64,000 nucleotides of DNA from Gulosibacter sp. 10. Its GTDB lineage: Bacteria > Actinomycetota > Actinomycetes > Actinomycetales > Microbacteriaceae. A model generated the notes under the pieces. It was given only the letters and a program-made list of their open reading frames with translations, did not search any database and was not told the origin of the DNA. The position numbers and the translations under genes were made by a program. Numbering within the stretch: the stretch's first letter is position 1; every line of letters begins with the position of its first letter. Of the stretch, positions 1 through 9,089 are shown piece after piece. Where the stretch lies: NCBI RefSeq assembly GCF_900163695.1, contig NZ_FUIC01000045.1, positions 55,109 through 119,108 of the forward strand, given 5' to 3'.

Positions 1-546
1 GACGCCGGCGCCGGTCTTGCCGGAGACCCGCAGCACGTCCTCGGGCTCGCCGCCGATGAGGTTCGCGATCTCCGCCGCGTAGCGGTCGGGATCGGCCGAG
101 GGGAGGTCGATCTTGTTCAGCACCGGGATGACCTCGAGGTCGTTCTCGAGCGCCAGGTAGAGGTTCGCGAGCGTCTGGGCCTCGATGCCCTGCGCCGCGT
201 CCACGAGCAGGATCGCGCCCTCGCACGCCGCGAGCGAGCGCGAGACCTCGTAGGAGAAGTCGACGTGCCCCGGGGTGTCGATCATGTTGAGGATGAAGTC
301 CTCGCCCGCGATGTGCCACGGCATCCGGACCGCCTGCGACTTGATGGTGATGCCGCGCTCGCGCTCGAGGTCCATCTTGTCGAGGTACTGCGCGCGCATC
401 ACGCGCTCCTCGACGGAGCCGGTCAGCTGCAGCATGCGGTCGGCGAGCGTCGACTTCCCGTGGTCGATGTGGGCGATGATGCAGAAGTTGCGGATGCGCT
501 CGGCGGGAGTCGCGAGCGGCTGCAGGATATTGGGCTTGATCGGCAT
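1..546 (-). CDS. lepA: Elongation factor 4 (LepA), 5' part only
   Basis: Ribosome-associated translational GTPase that back-translocates or remodels stalled ribosomes. Only the first 182 codons are inside the window and the gene runs off the left edge. The reverse strand starts ATG-CCG-ATC (MPIKPN) at 546. It shows the P-loop AHIDHGKST, the switch region [11 protein letters not shown], the G3 motif DTPGHVDF and the G4 motif NKID, in the order and spacing of LepA rather than EF-Tu or EF-G. No in-frame start lies upstream before GGT/TCA codons. It is divergent from the PTS operon with about 125 bp between the two starts. Identification is secure from the GTPase domain. Domains III-V and the LepA C-terminal domain cannot be seen. 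Confidence 0.95.
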   Translation of the reverse strand, partial: MPIKPNILQPLATPAERIRNFCIIAHIDHGKSTLADRMLQLTGSVEERVMRAQYLDKMDLERERGITIKSQAVRMPWHIAGEDFILNMIDTPGHVDFSYEVSRSLAACEGAILLVDAAQGIEAQTLANLYLALENDLEVIPVLNKIDLPSADPDRYAAEIANLIGGEPEDVLRVSGKTGAGV

Positions 547-624
547 GGTACGAGCATTGTCCCATGAACCGGGCACCCGGGTGGGGTCGCCGAATCGCCC
601 TGGGGTTTCGAAGGGTGCCGGGCG

Positions 625-630
625 TAAAAT
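625..630 (+). promoter_or_regulatory. Possible -10 element of the PTS operon
   Basis: TAAAAT lies 41 bp before the IIA start in otherwise GC-rich DNA. No good -35 hexamer is visible at 16-18 bp upstream, so this is a weak suggestion only. Confidence 0.25.
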
Positions 631-671
631 GAAAGCAATTCATCGCTGGTCTCCAGACCCAAGGACGGCTC

Positions 672-1115
672 ATGACGCACGATGTTCTTCCCGAATCCGC
701 GATCGCCTTCAAGGCCGGGGCGGCCGACTGGCGCGATGCCGTCCGGGCGAGCGGAGATCTGCTCGTCGCGAGCGGCGCGACCACCGACGAGTACACCGAC
801 GCGATGATCGCCGCGGTCGAGGAGCTCGGCCCCTACATGGTCATCGCCCCCGGGTTCGCGCTCGCCCACGCGCGCCCCTCCGAGGCGGTCAGGCGCACCG
901 GCCTCAGCTGGGTCACGCTCGCCGAGCCCGTCGAGTTCGGCAGCGCGAGCAACGACCCCGTCGACCTCGTCGTCGGCCTAGCCTCGCGCGACCACGACGC
1001 CCACATCCAGGTCATGTCGAAGCTCGCGGGCGTGCTCGCGAACGCCGACACCCTCGCGCGGCTGCGCGCCTCCACCGACCCCGCCGAGATCCGAGCCGCG
1101 CTGCTCGGCGAATAG
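672..1115 (+). CDS. PTS sugar transporter subunit IIA (ascorbate/mannitol type)
   Basis: 147-aa EIIA phosphocarrier that takes phosphate from HPr and passes it to the IIB protein encoded next door. The family signature APGFALAHARP is at residues 59-69, with His66 as the expected phosphorylated histidine. Length fits a stand-alone PTS EIIA type-2 domain (SgaA/UlaC group). Start ATG at 672 is preceded by AAGGAC with suitable spacing. It is the first gene of a three-gene IIA-IIB-IIC operon, 44 bp before IIB. The family assignment suggests L-ascorbate or a related sugar acid, but no catabolic genes (UlaD/E/F-like) are nearby, so the substrate is inference. Confidence 0.88.
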   Translation: MTHDVLPESAIAFKAGAADWRDAVRASGDLLVASGATTDEYTDAMIAAVEELGPYMVIAPGFALAHARPSEAVRRTGLSWVTLAEPVEFGSASNDPVDLVVGLASRDHDAHIQVMSKLAGVLANADTLARLRASTDPAEIRAALLGE

Positions 1116-1159
1116 CCTCGGCACCGCCCCGACAGGGGCACAACCGAAGAAGGAGAACC

Positions 1160-1435
1160 ATGAAGATCATCGCCGTCTGCGGCATGGGCATCGGTACGTC
1201 CGTGCTGCTCAAGATGAACATCGACAACGCCCTCGAGGCCCTCGGCGTGGACGCGGATGTGGAAGCCGCCGATATTTCCTCCGCCCGGGGCGCGGCCGCG
1301 AGCGCCGACCTGGTCATGACCAGCGGCGAGCTCGCCGACCAGCTGGGCGACATCGACACCCCCGTCGTCGTGGTCGACAACTTCGTCGACCAGGACGAGG
1401 TGCAAGAGAAGCTCCAGCAGGGCCTTGCGCTCTAG
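1160..1435 (+). CDS. PTS sugar transporter subunit IIB (UlaB-like)
   Basis: 91-aa IIB phosphocarrier that receives phosphate from IIA and phosphorylates the sugar during transport by IIC. The phosphocysteine loop VCGMGIGTS is at residues 6-14 with Cys7 as the active residue, as in the lactose/ascorbate IIB group. The start ATG at 1160 follows AAGGAGAACC, a strong ribosome binding site. The gene lies between the IIA and IIC genes and is surely co-transcribed with them (43 bp to IIC). Size is typical of UlaB (about 90-100 aa). Confidence 0.9.
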   Translation: MKIIAVCGMGIGTSVLLKMNIDNALEALGVDADVEAADISSARGAAASADLVMTSGELADQLGDIDTPVVVVDNFVDQDEVQEKLQQGLAL

Positions 1436-1478
1436 CTGAGAGGCGCGGGAGACCGCGCCGCCAAGAAGGGAAATCACG

Positions 1479-2987
1479 ATGGACTGGCTCGTCGTCGTAC
1501 TCGACTTCATCGGGCAGCAGATCCTCAATGTGCCCGCCTACCTCGTCGGCATCATCGTCGCCGTCGGCCTCATCGCGCTGAAGAAGAGCGCGGGGCAGGT
1601 CATCGGCGGCGCGCTCAAGGCCGCGCTCGGATTCCTCATCCTGGGTGCGGGCGCCGGCGTCGTCACCGCCGCCCTCGAACCGCTCGGCGGCCTCGTGCTC
1701 GCCGTCACCGGCGCCGAGGGCGTCGTCCCCACCAACGAGGTCGTCACCGCCATGGCCGCCGAGCAGTTCGGCGCCGCGAGCGCGTACATCCTCGCCCTCG
1801 GCTTCGTGCTGATGCTCGTCATCGCCCGGTTCACGCCCTTGCGGTACGTGTTCCTCACGGGGCATCACATGGTGTTCATGGCCATGATGCTCGCCGTGCT
1901 GCTCTCGATCGGCTTCGGCGGCGACAACCTCTGGATGACCGTGATCATCGGCGCGTTCCTGCTCGCGGTCATGATGGTGGCCATGCCCGCCTTCGCCCAT
2001 CCGTGGACGAAGCGCGTGACCGGGAACGACACCGTCGCGATCGGCCACTTCGGCACCGTCGGCTACATCGCCGCCGGAGCCGTCGGCCAGGCCGTGGGCA
2101 AGCGCTCGAAGTCCACGGAGGACATCAAGTTCCCGAAGGGACTCGCGTTCCTCCGCGACTCGATGGTCGCCACGGCGCTCTCGATGGTGCTCATCTACCT
2201 CGTGTTCGCGATCTGGGGGCTCATCACCCTCGGCGACGGCGCGCTCGAGCACATGCCGGGCTCGGAGGACGGCGGCGCGTTCATCATGAACTCGCTCATG
2301 AACGGCCTCATGTTCGGCGTGGGCGTCTCGGTCATCCTGTTCGGCGTCCGCACCTTCCTCGGCGAGCTGATCCCGGCGTTCCAGGGCATCGCGAAGAAGG
2401 TGGTCCCCGGGGCCAAGGCGGCGCTCGACGTGCCGATCGTGTTCCCCTACGGCCAGAACGCGGTGCTAATCGGATTCCTGTCCTCCTTCGTCGGCGGACT
2501 GGTGATGCTGCTCCTGCTCGCGACCTGGCTCGGGCCGGCGTTCGGCCTGGCGCTCATCCTGCCGGGCATGGTGCCCCACTTCTTCACCGGTGGTGGCGCG
2601 GGCGTCTACGGCAACGCCACGGGCGGTCGCCGCGGCGCGATGCTCGGCGGCTTCGTGAACGGCGTGCTCATCACGCTGCTGCCGGCGATCCTCTACCAGG
2701 TGATGGAGAGCGTGGGCCTGCGCGGCTCGACCTTCGGCGACGCCGACTTCGGCTGGTTCGGCTCGATCATCGGACTCTCGGTGCAGCTCGACTCGCAGGT
2801 CGCGGGCGCGATCGTCGCGGTCGTGATCGGCGTGGTCCTGCTCGTCCTCGCCGCGCTGTGGCAGGTGCGCGTGGTCGACAAGGGCTGGGTGCCGGGCGCG
2901 GAGCACCAGCGGTTCGTGGACGAGCTGAAGGCCGAGGAGAAGGCGAAGGCCAAGGCCGCCACCGCCTCGAAGAAGCCGGAGGCCTGA
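1479..2987 (+). CDS. PTS ascorbate-type transporter subunit IIC (UlaA family)
   Basis: 502-aa integral membrane permease that moves the sugar while IIB phosphorylates it. It has about ten hydrophobic segments and UlaA/SgaT-like blocks such as FLTGHHMVFM, GHFGTVGY, FFTGGGAGVYGNATGG and FPYGQNAVLIGF. The C-terminus is a charged Ala/Lys tail (about residues 470-502). Known UlaA proteins are about 465 aa, so the extra length is this tail. It is the last gene of the A-B-C operon. The operon sits between lepA and rpsT, with no PTS general components in the window. Specificity for ascorbate is inferred from family only. Confidence 0.9.
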   Translation: MDWLVVVLDFIGQQILNVPAYLVGIIVAVGLIALKKSAGQVIGGALKAALGFLILGAGAGVVTAALEPLGGLVLAVTGAEGVVPTNEVVTAMAAEQFGAASAYILALGFVLMLVIARFTPLRYVFLTGHHMVFMAMMLAVLLSIGFGGDNLWMTVIIGAFLLAVMMVAMPAFAHPWTKRVTGNDTVAIGHFGTVGYIAAGAVGQAVGKRSKSTEDIKFPKGLAFLRDSMVATALSMVLIYLVFAIWGLITLGDGALEHMPGSEDGGAFIMNSLMNGLMFGVGVSVILFGVRTFLGELIPAFQGIAKKVVPGAKAALDVPIVFPYGQNAVLIGFLSSFVGGLVMLLLLATWLGPAFGLALILPGMVPHFFTGGGAGVYGNATGGRRGAMLGGFVNGVLITLLPAILYQVMESVGLRGSTFGDADFGWFGSIIGLSVQLDSQVAGAIVAVVIGVVLLVLAALWQVRVVDKGWVPGAEHQRFVDELKAEEKAKAKAATASKKPEA

Positions 2988-3004
2988 TCCGACCGCGAGG
3001 CGCA

Positions 3005-3032
3005 TTGCGTCGCCGCCGTGTACTGCTAAAAT
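3005..3032 (+). promoter_or_regulatory. Candidate promoter of rpsT
   Basis: TTGCGT at 3005-3010 and TAAAAT at 3027-3032 are 16 bp apart. They lie just after the PTS IIC stop and about 100 bp before the S20 start, leaving a leader of roughly 95 nt. S20 synthesis is autoregulated in other bacteria, so a leader is plausible. Position and -10 are good; the -35 keeps only the TTG. Confidence 0.5.
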
Positions 3033-3134
3033 CGATGTTTGGCTTTACGCGTACCCCACTCGACGCGATGCGTCTCGCGGCCCCTCTACCCGCGGGCGTG
3101 AAAAGTAATCGTTCACTTCCAAGAAAGACACAAC

Positions 3135-3401
3135 GTGGCAAACATCAAGTCGCAGATCAAGCGCATTGGCACCAACCGCAAGGCAACCGAGCGCAACCGC
3201 GCCTACAAGTCGGAGCTCCGCACGCTCATCCGCAACGTGCGCCGCGCCGTCGAGGCGGGCGACGCCGAGCAGGCGAACGCCGCGCTCGCGCTCGCGTCGA
3301 AGAAGCTCGACAAGGCCGTGTCGAAGGGCGTCATCCACAAGAACCAGGCCGCGAACCGCAAGTCGTCGATCGCCAAGCTGGTGAACTCGATCGAGGCGTA
3401 G
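3135..3401 (+). CDS. rpsT: 30S ribosomal protein S20
   Basis: 88-aa basic protein that binds 16S rRNA early in 30S assembly. The sequence begins (M/V)[20 protein letters not shown] and ends with the S20 block [17 protein letters not shown], which covers the whole family length. The start is GTG at 3135; the ribosome binding site is weak (AAGAAAGACACAAC). It is followed by a strong intrinsic terminator and is convergent with holA. The rpsT-holA-comEC neighbourhood is usual in actinobacteria. Confidence 0.97.
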   Translation: MANIKSQIKRIGTNRKATERNRAYKSELRTLIRNVRRAVEAGDAEQANAALALASKKLDKAVSKGVIHKNQAANRKSSIAKLVNSIEA

Positions 3402-3422
3402 CGCGCCGAGCGCTTCGGACCA

Positions 3423-3453
3423 GGCCCCGCATCCGTTCGGATGCGGGGCCTTC
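3423..3453 (+). terminator. Intrinsic terminator after rpsT
   Basis: A perfect 12-bp stem, GGCCCCGCATCC / GGATGCGGGGCC, with a GTTC loop, 21 bp after the rpsT stop. The T-tract is weak (TTCC), as is common in high-GC genomes. It could also serve holA from the other side. Confidence 0.85.
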
Positions 3454-3569
3454 CGCATTGCGGCGCCCGGATCGCTCGCGCCGGAAGCGCCCGACGCCGG
3501 GGCCGCCGAACCGCGCGGCGCGGTCCCGGCCGCGGTCTGCGCCGGGGCCCGCCGCGCGGGCATGCCGGG

Positions 3570-4598
3570 CTAGCCCGAGCGGACGGAGGAGAAGTCGCGG
3601 GCGGCGATGCATCGCACGAGGCGCTCGACCGCGAATTCGGGCGACCGGGAGCCGCCTTTCACGAGGTAGTCGGTCTCGGCGGTGAGGCGGATCGCCGCGC
3701 CGAGCTCGGGCTCGCTCCAGCCGCGGAGTTCGCGTCTGGCGGCGCCGATCTGCCAGGGCGCGCCGCCGACCTGCCCGGCGAGCTGGGCGTCCGAGCCCGC
3801 GAGGCCGTAGACCTTCGCCATGGTCCGGAGCTTGGCCGCGATGGCCCCGACGATCGGCACGGCGTTGAGGCCCGTGTCGAGCCCGGCGCGGACCAGCCGG
3901 AGCGCCTCGGCCAGCCGGCCGGCGATCGCGGCGTCGGCGATCTTGAAGCCGGTGGTCTCGACGCGTCCGCCGTAGTACCGGTCGACGAGCTCGGTCGAGA
4001 TCTCCTCCTCGGGCGCCACGCTCATGAGCTGCCGGCAGGCGGCCGCGAGCTCGGCGAGGTCCGTGTTGAACGCCGCCACGAGCGCCTGCACCGCCTGCGG
4101 CTGGGCGCGGCGCCGCTGGTAGCGGAACTCCCCCATCGCGAACTCGAACAGCTCGTTGGCCTTGAGCGGCTTGCATTGGATCTCGACGGCGTCCTCCATG
4201 GCCCGGACCGTCTCGAGCAGCTTCTTGCCGCGCACCCCGGAGGCGTGGCGCAGCACGAGCGTCGTGCCCTCGACCGGGGCCTCGGCGTAGGCGAGCGCCT
4301 CCTGCATGAGCGCGTCCACGCCCTGGTGGACCCGGTCGACGACCACGAGCCTGGGCTCGAGGAAGAGCGAGGGGCTCACCACGGTCGTGAGCTCCCCCGC
4401 CGTGTAGGAGCTCGCGTCGAGCTCGTGCACCTCGAGGGCGGGGTCCTCGGTGCGGAGCATGGTCCGCAGCCCCGTGATGGCCTCCTCGGCGAAGAAGTCC
4501 TCCGCGCCCGAGACGAGCACGACCGGCGCCGGGCGGACCTCGCGCCAATGCACCTGCTGGATCCGCGTCTTCGAGCGCGCTGGTTTCTTCGCAGCCAC
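3570..4598 (-). CDS. holA: DNA polymerase III subunit delta
   Basis: 342-aa clamp-loader subunit that opens the beta sliding clamp during replication. The N-terminal part has the HolA layout: after a short basic lead (MAAKKPARSKTR) comes PAPVVLVSGAEDFFAEEAI, then SLFLEPRLVVVDRV. The C-terminal part has an AAA+/collar-like region (FKIADAAIAGRLAEAL, TDYLVKGG) typical of delta. Length matches actinobacterial HolA (about 320-345 aa). It lies 8 bp after comEC on the same strand, so translation is probably coupled. The comEA-comEC-holA order is widely conserved. Confidence 0.93.
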   Translation of the reverse strand: MAAKKPARSKTRIQQVHWREVRPAPVVLVSGAEDFFAEEAITGLRTMLRTEDPALEVHELDASSYTAGELTTVVSPSLFLEPRLVVVDRVHQGVDALMQEALAYAEAPVEGTTLVLRHASGVRGKKLLETVRAMEDAVEIQCKPLKANELFEFAMGEFRYQRRRAQPQAVQALVAAFNTDLAELAAACRQLMSVAPEEEISTELVDRYYGGRVETTGFKIADAAIAGRLAEALRLVRAGLDTGLNAVPIVGAIAAKLRTMAKVYGLAGSDAQLAGQVGGAPWQIGAARRELRGWSEPELGAAIRLTAETDYLVKGGSRSPEFAVERLVRCIAARDFSSVRSG

Positions 4599-4606
4599 CG
4601 GACCTC

Positions 4607-6937
4607 CTATCGAGCCTCAATGGTACGGGAGGTCCAGACGGCGAGCTCGCCGTCCCGGACGAAGACCGCGGCGTGGCCGTGCAGGTCGGTGCGCAGCCAC
4701 GGCGTGCCCGCGGCAGCGAGCATCGCGAGGACGTCGTCGGTGGGGTGCCCGTAGCCGTTGCCCGCCCCGACCGAGATGAGGCCGATGCGGGCGCGCACGC
4801 GCGAGTAGAGCTCCGCATGCTGGTCGCGGGAGCCGTGATGGGACACCTTGACGACGTCCGCGTCGAGGGCGATGCCCGGCCCTTCCGGCGAGTCCGCGCC
4901 GACGAGCAGCTCGCGCTGGGCGCGCTCGCCGAGGTCTCCGAGCGAGACGAGGCTCAGGCAGGATTCGACGCAGTCCGCCGTCGGCGCGGCGTGGACGGCG
5001 AGGCTCGAGTCGTTGCCCTCGAGGGTCGAGGGGCCGCCGTCCGGGGCCCGCGGCGGGCTCAGCGCGGTCCAGACGAGGTCGCCGAGGGCGATGACGTCTC
5101 CGCGCGCGCCGAAGTGCACCGGCACCCCCGCCTGCTGCAGCCGGTGCGTGGTCGGCTCCGCCCGCGCCTCGAGGGTGTCGGGGACCCACGCCGCGCCGAC
5201 CGGCACCCGGAGCCCCTCGACTCCGCCGGAATGGTCGATGTCGAAGTGGCTGAGCACCAGCAGATCCACCCGGCCGATGCCGAACTCCGCGAAGCAGGCG
5301 TGGAGGAGCTCGGCGTCCTCGCCCGTGTCGATGAGCACGGTGGCCCCGCCGCCGCGGACGAGCACCGCGTCGCCCTGGCCGATATCGCACGCGAGGACGC
5401 GCCAGTGCTCCGGCAGGTCCCGCGCCCGGATGAGCGCATCCGCGGTCAGCCGGCCCGCGAGCACCGTCAGCGCGAGCGCGAGCAGGAGCGCCACCGCGCG
5501 GCGGAGCCGTCGTGGCCCGGCCCGGGCCAGCAGGATGACGGCGGCGACGCTCAGCGCCAGCCAGCTCAGCACGCCGATCCCGCCCTCGAACCAGGGCAGC
5601 GCCGCACCCGGCAGCCGCTCCACGGCCTGGGCGATGAGCGCGATCCACTGCGCGGGCAGCCAGGCGACCCAGGCGAGGGCGAGCCCTGCGGGCTCCCAGA
5701 CCGCGCCGAGCAGGCAGGCGAGCAGGCCGATCACGGTGGCCGGCGGCGCGGCCGGCGCCGCGAGCAGGTTCGCGACCACGCCGTAGAGCGGGATGGCGGG
5801 CTCGAGCATGAGGAGGATCGGCTGGCAGGCCAGCTGCGCGGCGAGGGGGACGGCGATGACCATCGCGAGCGGCGGCGGAAGCCAGCGCTCGAGCCGCTGC
5901 GAGAGCGGGCGGGTGCCGAAGAGCAGCCCCGCGGTGGCGGCGGCCGAGAGGGCGAATCCGTAGTCGTGGGAGAGCCACGGATCGACGGCCAGCAGCGCGA
6001 TGACCGCGAGCGCGAGGACGGGCACGCCGCCGACCGGTCGCGAGACGGCCTCGAGCACGAGGACGAGGACCGCCATCGCGGTCGCGCGGATCACCGATCC
6101 CTGCGGCGTGACGAGCAGCACGAACACGGCGAGGGCGAGCCCGGCCGCGGCGATCCGCACCGTTCTGGACCAGCCGGCGAGGCGCCCCAGCCAGACGATG
6201 CCCACGACGATGATCGCGATGTTCGATCCGGATACCGCGGTCAGGTGGCTGAGCGAGCTCGTCTTCATCGCGCCGTCGAGGGCGTCGTCGACGAGGGACT
6301 CGTCGCCGACGGCCAGCCCGGGGACGAGCATCGCGCCGGGCCTCGGGAGCTGCGCGGCGAGGTCCACGAACCCCGAGCGCAGCCGATTGCCGAGCTCCGC
6401 GACGGGGTGCGGCGCGGCGACCTGCTCGGGGACCTCATCGGCGAAGACGAGCGCGACGGTCCGGTCGCCGGGATCGGTGGCCTCGAGGCTGCCCTCGACG
6501 AGCAGTTCGGCGCCGATGCCGGGCCGCGGGTCGGGGAGCTCGGCGAACAGCATCACGGGGGCGGAGGCGGGCGCGCCGTCGATCGCGATGAGCCGGGCGG
6601 GCACCCGCCAGCCGTAGCCGCCTGGTTTCGCGAGCCCGGTCGGCGCGATCCGCACCTCCACGGTCCCGCTCTCGCCGAGGGCCGCGTCGAGCGGCTCGGG
6701 GATGCGCTGCTCCCCCTGCATCGCCGCGGCGCCCGCGACGAGCGCGCAGGCCGCGAGCGCGACGCATCCCGCGGCGATGAGCGCGTGGGCCCTGGCGAAC
6801 GCCGCGGTGAGGAGCCCGAGCGCGCCGAGCCCGATGGAGAGCCACATCGCGAGCCCGGGGAACTGGGTCGCGCACCACGCGGCGAGCCAGGCCGCGGCCG
6901 CCGGGCCGACGAGCCGCCAGTCTCCGTTGTCGAGCAC
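4607..6937 (-). CDS. comEC: ComEC/Rec2-family DNA uptake channel protein
   Basis: 776-aa polytopic membrane protein of the competence family, proposed to move single-stranded DNA across the membrane. The N-terminal third has closely spaced hydrophobic segments and the DUF4131-like part. The middle is the Competence domain (TAVSGSNIAIIVVGIVWLG, then many membrane helices). The C-terminal part from about residue 510 is a metallo-beta-lactamase-like domain with LSHFDIDHSGG (about 560) and VSHHGSRDQH, so the metal ligands are kept. Start GTG at 6937, 9 bp after comEA. Whether the strain is naturally competent cannot be told; no pilus genes are in view. Confidence 0.92.
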   Translation of the reverse strand: MLDNGDWRLVGPAAAAWLAAWCATQFPGLAMWLSIGLGALGLLTAAFARAHALIAAGCVALAACALVAGAAAMQGEQRIPEPLDAALGESGTVEVRIAPTGLAKPGGYGWRVPARLIAIDGAPASAPVMLFAELPDPRPGIGAELLVEGSLEATDPGDRTVALVFADEVPEQVAAPHPVAELGNRLRSGFVDLAAQLPRPGAMLVPGLAVGDESLVDDALDGAMKTSSLSHLTAVSGSNIAIIVVGIVWLGRLAGWSRTVRIAAAGLALAVFVLLVTPQGSVIRATAMAVLVLVLEAVSRPVGGVPVLALAVIALLAVDPWLSHDYGFALSAAATAGLLFGTRPLSQRLERWLPPPLAMVIAVPLAAQLACQPILLMLEPAIPLYGVVANLLAAPAAPPATVIGLLACLLGAVWEPAGLALAWVAWLPAQWIALIAQAVERLPGAALPWFEGGIGVLSWLALSVAAVILLARAGPRRLRRAVALLLALALTVLAGRLTADALIRARDLPEHWRVLACDIGQGDAVLVRGGGATVLIDTGEDAELLHACFAEFGIGRVDLLVLSHFDIDHSGGVEGLRVPVGAAWVPDTLEARAEPTTHRLQQAGVPVHFGARGDVIALGDLVWTALSPPRAPDGGPSTLEGNDSSLAVHAAPTADCVESCLSLVSLGDLGERAQRELLVGADSPEGPGIALDADVVKVSHHGSRDQHAELYSRVRARIGLISVGAGNGYGHPTDDVLAMLAAAGTPWLRTDLHGHAAVFVRDGELAVWTSRTIEAR

Positions 6938-6946
6938 GGCCGTCGC

Positions 6947-7642
6947 TCACACCGTGACGAGGTCGCGCAGCTGCTCGAAGATCGCGTCGCCGATGCCCGA
7001 GACCTCCATGAGCTCCTCCACGGACGAGAATCCGCCGTTCGCCTCCCGGTAGTCGATGATGCGCTGCGACATGGCGGGGCCGATGCGGGGCAGCGTCTCC
7101 AGCTCGCTCGCGGAGGCAGTGTTGAGGTTCACGAGGGCTCCTCCGCCCGGATCCGACGGGGGCTGCGCTCCCGGCTCGGCGGGGTGCTCCTGGGCGGGCG
7201 GGGTCTCTCCCGCCTCGGGGACGTAGATCTGCTCGCCGTCCACCGCGGGGCGCGCGAGGTTCACCTGGGAGGAGTCCGCCTCCGCGGTGAGCCCGCCCGC
7301 GGCGCCGATCGCGTCGACGACCCGCGCGCCCGGGCCGAGCTCGTACACGCCGGGATGCTCGACGGCTCCGAGCACGTGCACCAGCACGCCTTCCGGGGTC
7401 GGCGCGGGGTCCGCGCTCCCAGACTCCGCGAGTACGGTCGGGGTGGCGGCGGGATCGGCCAGGGCGGGCACCCCGCTCGACTGCGGTCGCAGCGCCATCA
7501 TGAGCACGACGACCGCGCAGGCCACGAGGGCGAGGACGACCGCCGCGCCGGCGCCGAGCTTCCAGCGCGGGCGCTGCGATGCCGAGAAGAGGTCCTCGAT
7601 ATCCGGATCGGGCTCGCCCTCGGGCGCCTTGATGTCGTTCAC
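6947..7642 (-). CDS. comEA: ComEA-family helix-hairpin-helix DNA receptor
   Basis: 231-aa membrane-anchored DNA-binding protein. A cytoplasmic lead is followed by one membrane helix (about 29-51), then an SLBB domain (LVHVLGAVEHPGVYELGPG, about 85-140), a Pro/Gly linker and a C-terminal helix-hairpin-helix pair (LNTASASELETLPRIGPAMS and VSGIGDAIFEQL) that binds duplex DNA without sequence specificity. The start is taken as GTG at 7642 because the reading frame upstream encodes an Arg/Pro-rich stretch without family character. It is directly upstream of comEC and surely co-transcribed. Confidence 0.9.
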   Translation of the reverse strand: MNDIKAPEGEPDPDIEDLFSASQRPRWKLGAGAAVVLALVACAVVVLMMALRPQSSGVPALADPAATPTVLAESGSADPAPTPEGVLVHVLGAVEHPGVYELGPGARVVDAIGAAGGLTAEADSSQVNLARPAVDGEQIYVPEAGETPPAQEHPAEPGAQPPSDPGGGALVNLNTASASELETLPRIGPAMSQRIIDYREANGGFSSVEELMEVSGIGDAIFEQLRDLVTV

Positions 7643-7784
7643 GCGGGCACCGTAGCCGGGCCGCCCGCCCCGCCGCGGAGCCGGAAGGCCAGCCTGTGGG
7701 GCGACGCGTATCCACAGCGCCGAGGTCGGCCGTCGCGCGTGCGCCGCGCCGCGAAGCGGGCCGACCGGCGGCGCGCCCGGGTCT

Positions 7785-9089
7785 TCACCGGCGGGCCGGC
7801 GCCCCGCCGTCCTCCGCACTCCCGGCCCGGCGATGCGCCAGGGCCGCGAGTGCGGTGCCGAGGAGCAGCACCGCCGCGGCCGCCGCGATGGTCGCGACGT
7901 ACATCCCCTCCGCCGTCGCGGCGGTCGCCGTCGGGACTCCGAGGACGAGCAGCACGCCGAGCCCGGTGCCCACGATCATCCAGGCCGTGTTCACCACCGT
8001 CAGCCGGCCGAAGATTCTTCCCATCACCGCGTTCGGCACGAGCTCCTGGAGCAGCGGCCCCTGCGAGGCGCCGAGCACCGACACGCACGCCCCGATGAAG
8101 ACCATCGCGAGCGCCATGGGCCAGAGGCTCGGCACCGCCGCGAAGGCGACGTAGCCGAGCGCGGCGAGCCCGGCCGACATCGCGAGTGACCGGGCCGCCC
8201 CGAGCCGGTGCACGATGCGCGCGGTCGCGAGGGCGCCGAGGATGCCGCCCGCCGCGAAGGCGCCGGTGACGACGCCGTACTCCCAGATCGCGAGCTCCCG
8301 CGTGCGCAGCGCGTAGAGCGGCAGGACGAGGTTCACCGCCCCGGTGCAGACCGCGTACGTGCCCGCGATGCCGAAGACGAGGCGCACTCCCGGCACGCTC
8401 CTCGTGCGCGCCGCGAGCCGGCGGGACCCGCCCGCCGGGCCCGCGGCGGCCCGTGCCCCGCGCTCGCGCAGCCGCACCCCGCGCCGGCCCGCCGGATCCC
8501 GCGCCGGGCGCAGGATCGCGAGGGCGAGCAGCTCCAGCGCGACGGCGAGGACGATCACGCCCGACGCGCCGATGACGCCGTAAAGGCCCGGGGCGAGCGC
8601 CGAGGCGATGACGGCGATGCCCGTCAGCGCGAACATCGAGAGGGACGCGGCGTCCGGCCTGGCCTCGGGAGGGATGATCGCCTGCGCGTAGGACTGGCGG
8701 GCGACGTTGAAGCACTGCGCCGCCGACACCGTCAGCAGCGATACCGCGACGATCGCGACCGCGAAGGCCGTGGAGGTCTCCCCCGCCGCGATCGTGAACC
8801 CGAGCAGCAGCACCGCGATGACGGCCCTCGCCAGGATCGAGGCCCGGAGCAGGAGCGCCCGATCGGAGAAGTCGGCCATGCGGCCCGCCAGCGGCGGCAG
8901 CACGAGTCGCGGGAGCGAATTGGCCGCGTTGGAGGCGGCGAGACCGACGACGGCCCCGCCGCCCGGGAGGACCACGGCGAGCGAGACCTTCGTGAGGCTC
9001 TCGATGAAGAACTCCGAGCCGGCGCTGCCCGCCTGCGCCGCGACGAGGCGCAGGTACCCGCTTCCGCGGAGCCTCGAGAAGACGCTCAT
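7785..9089 (-). CDS. MFS transporter
   Basis: 434-aa major facilitator-type membrane protein with about 12 hydrophobic segments, starting MSVFSRLRGSGYLRLVAAQ. Blocks such as LPPLAGRMADFSDRALLLRAS (loop 2-3, normally D-R/K-rich) and the second-half motif NAVMGRIFGRLTVVN resemble the enterobactin-exporter/MFS_3 group. The start ATG at 9089 overlaps the stop of the upstream gene in an ATGA, so the pair is translationally coupled. The substrate cannot be read from sequence. The internal basic loop (about 225-245, many Arg) is the usual cytoplasmic loop between the two halves. Confidence 0.8.
   Translation of the reverse strand: MSVFSRLRGSGYLRLVAAQAGSAGSEFFIESLTKVSLAVVLPGGGAVVGLAASNAANSLPRLVLPPLAGRMADFSDRALLLRASILARAVIAVLLLGFTIAAGETSTAFAVAIVAVSLLTVSAAQCFNVARQSYAQAIIPPEARPDAASLSMFALTGIAVIASALAPGLYGVIGASGVIVLAVALELLALAILRPARDPAGRRGVRLRERGARAAAGPAGGSRRLAARTRSVPGVRLVFGIAGTYAVCTGAVNLVLPLYALRTRELAIWEYGVVTGAFAAGGILGALATARIVHRLGAARSLAMSAGLAALGYVAFAAVPSLWPMALAMVFIGACVSVLGASQGPLLQELVPNAVMGRIFGRLTVVNTAWMIVGTGLGVLLVLGVPTATAATAEGMYVATIAAAAAVLLLGTALAALAHRRAGSAEDGGAPARR

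Noticed and set aside
3441..4754. Long plus-strand frames opposite holA, comEC and leuS
   Set aside because: All are antisense shadows, rich in Arg/Gly/His with no domain signal, while the minus strand encodes complete known families.
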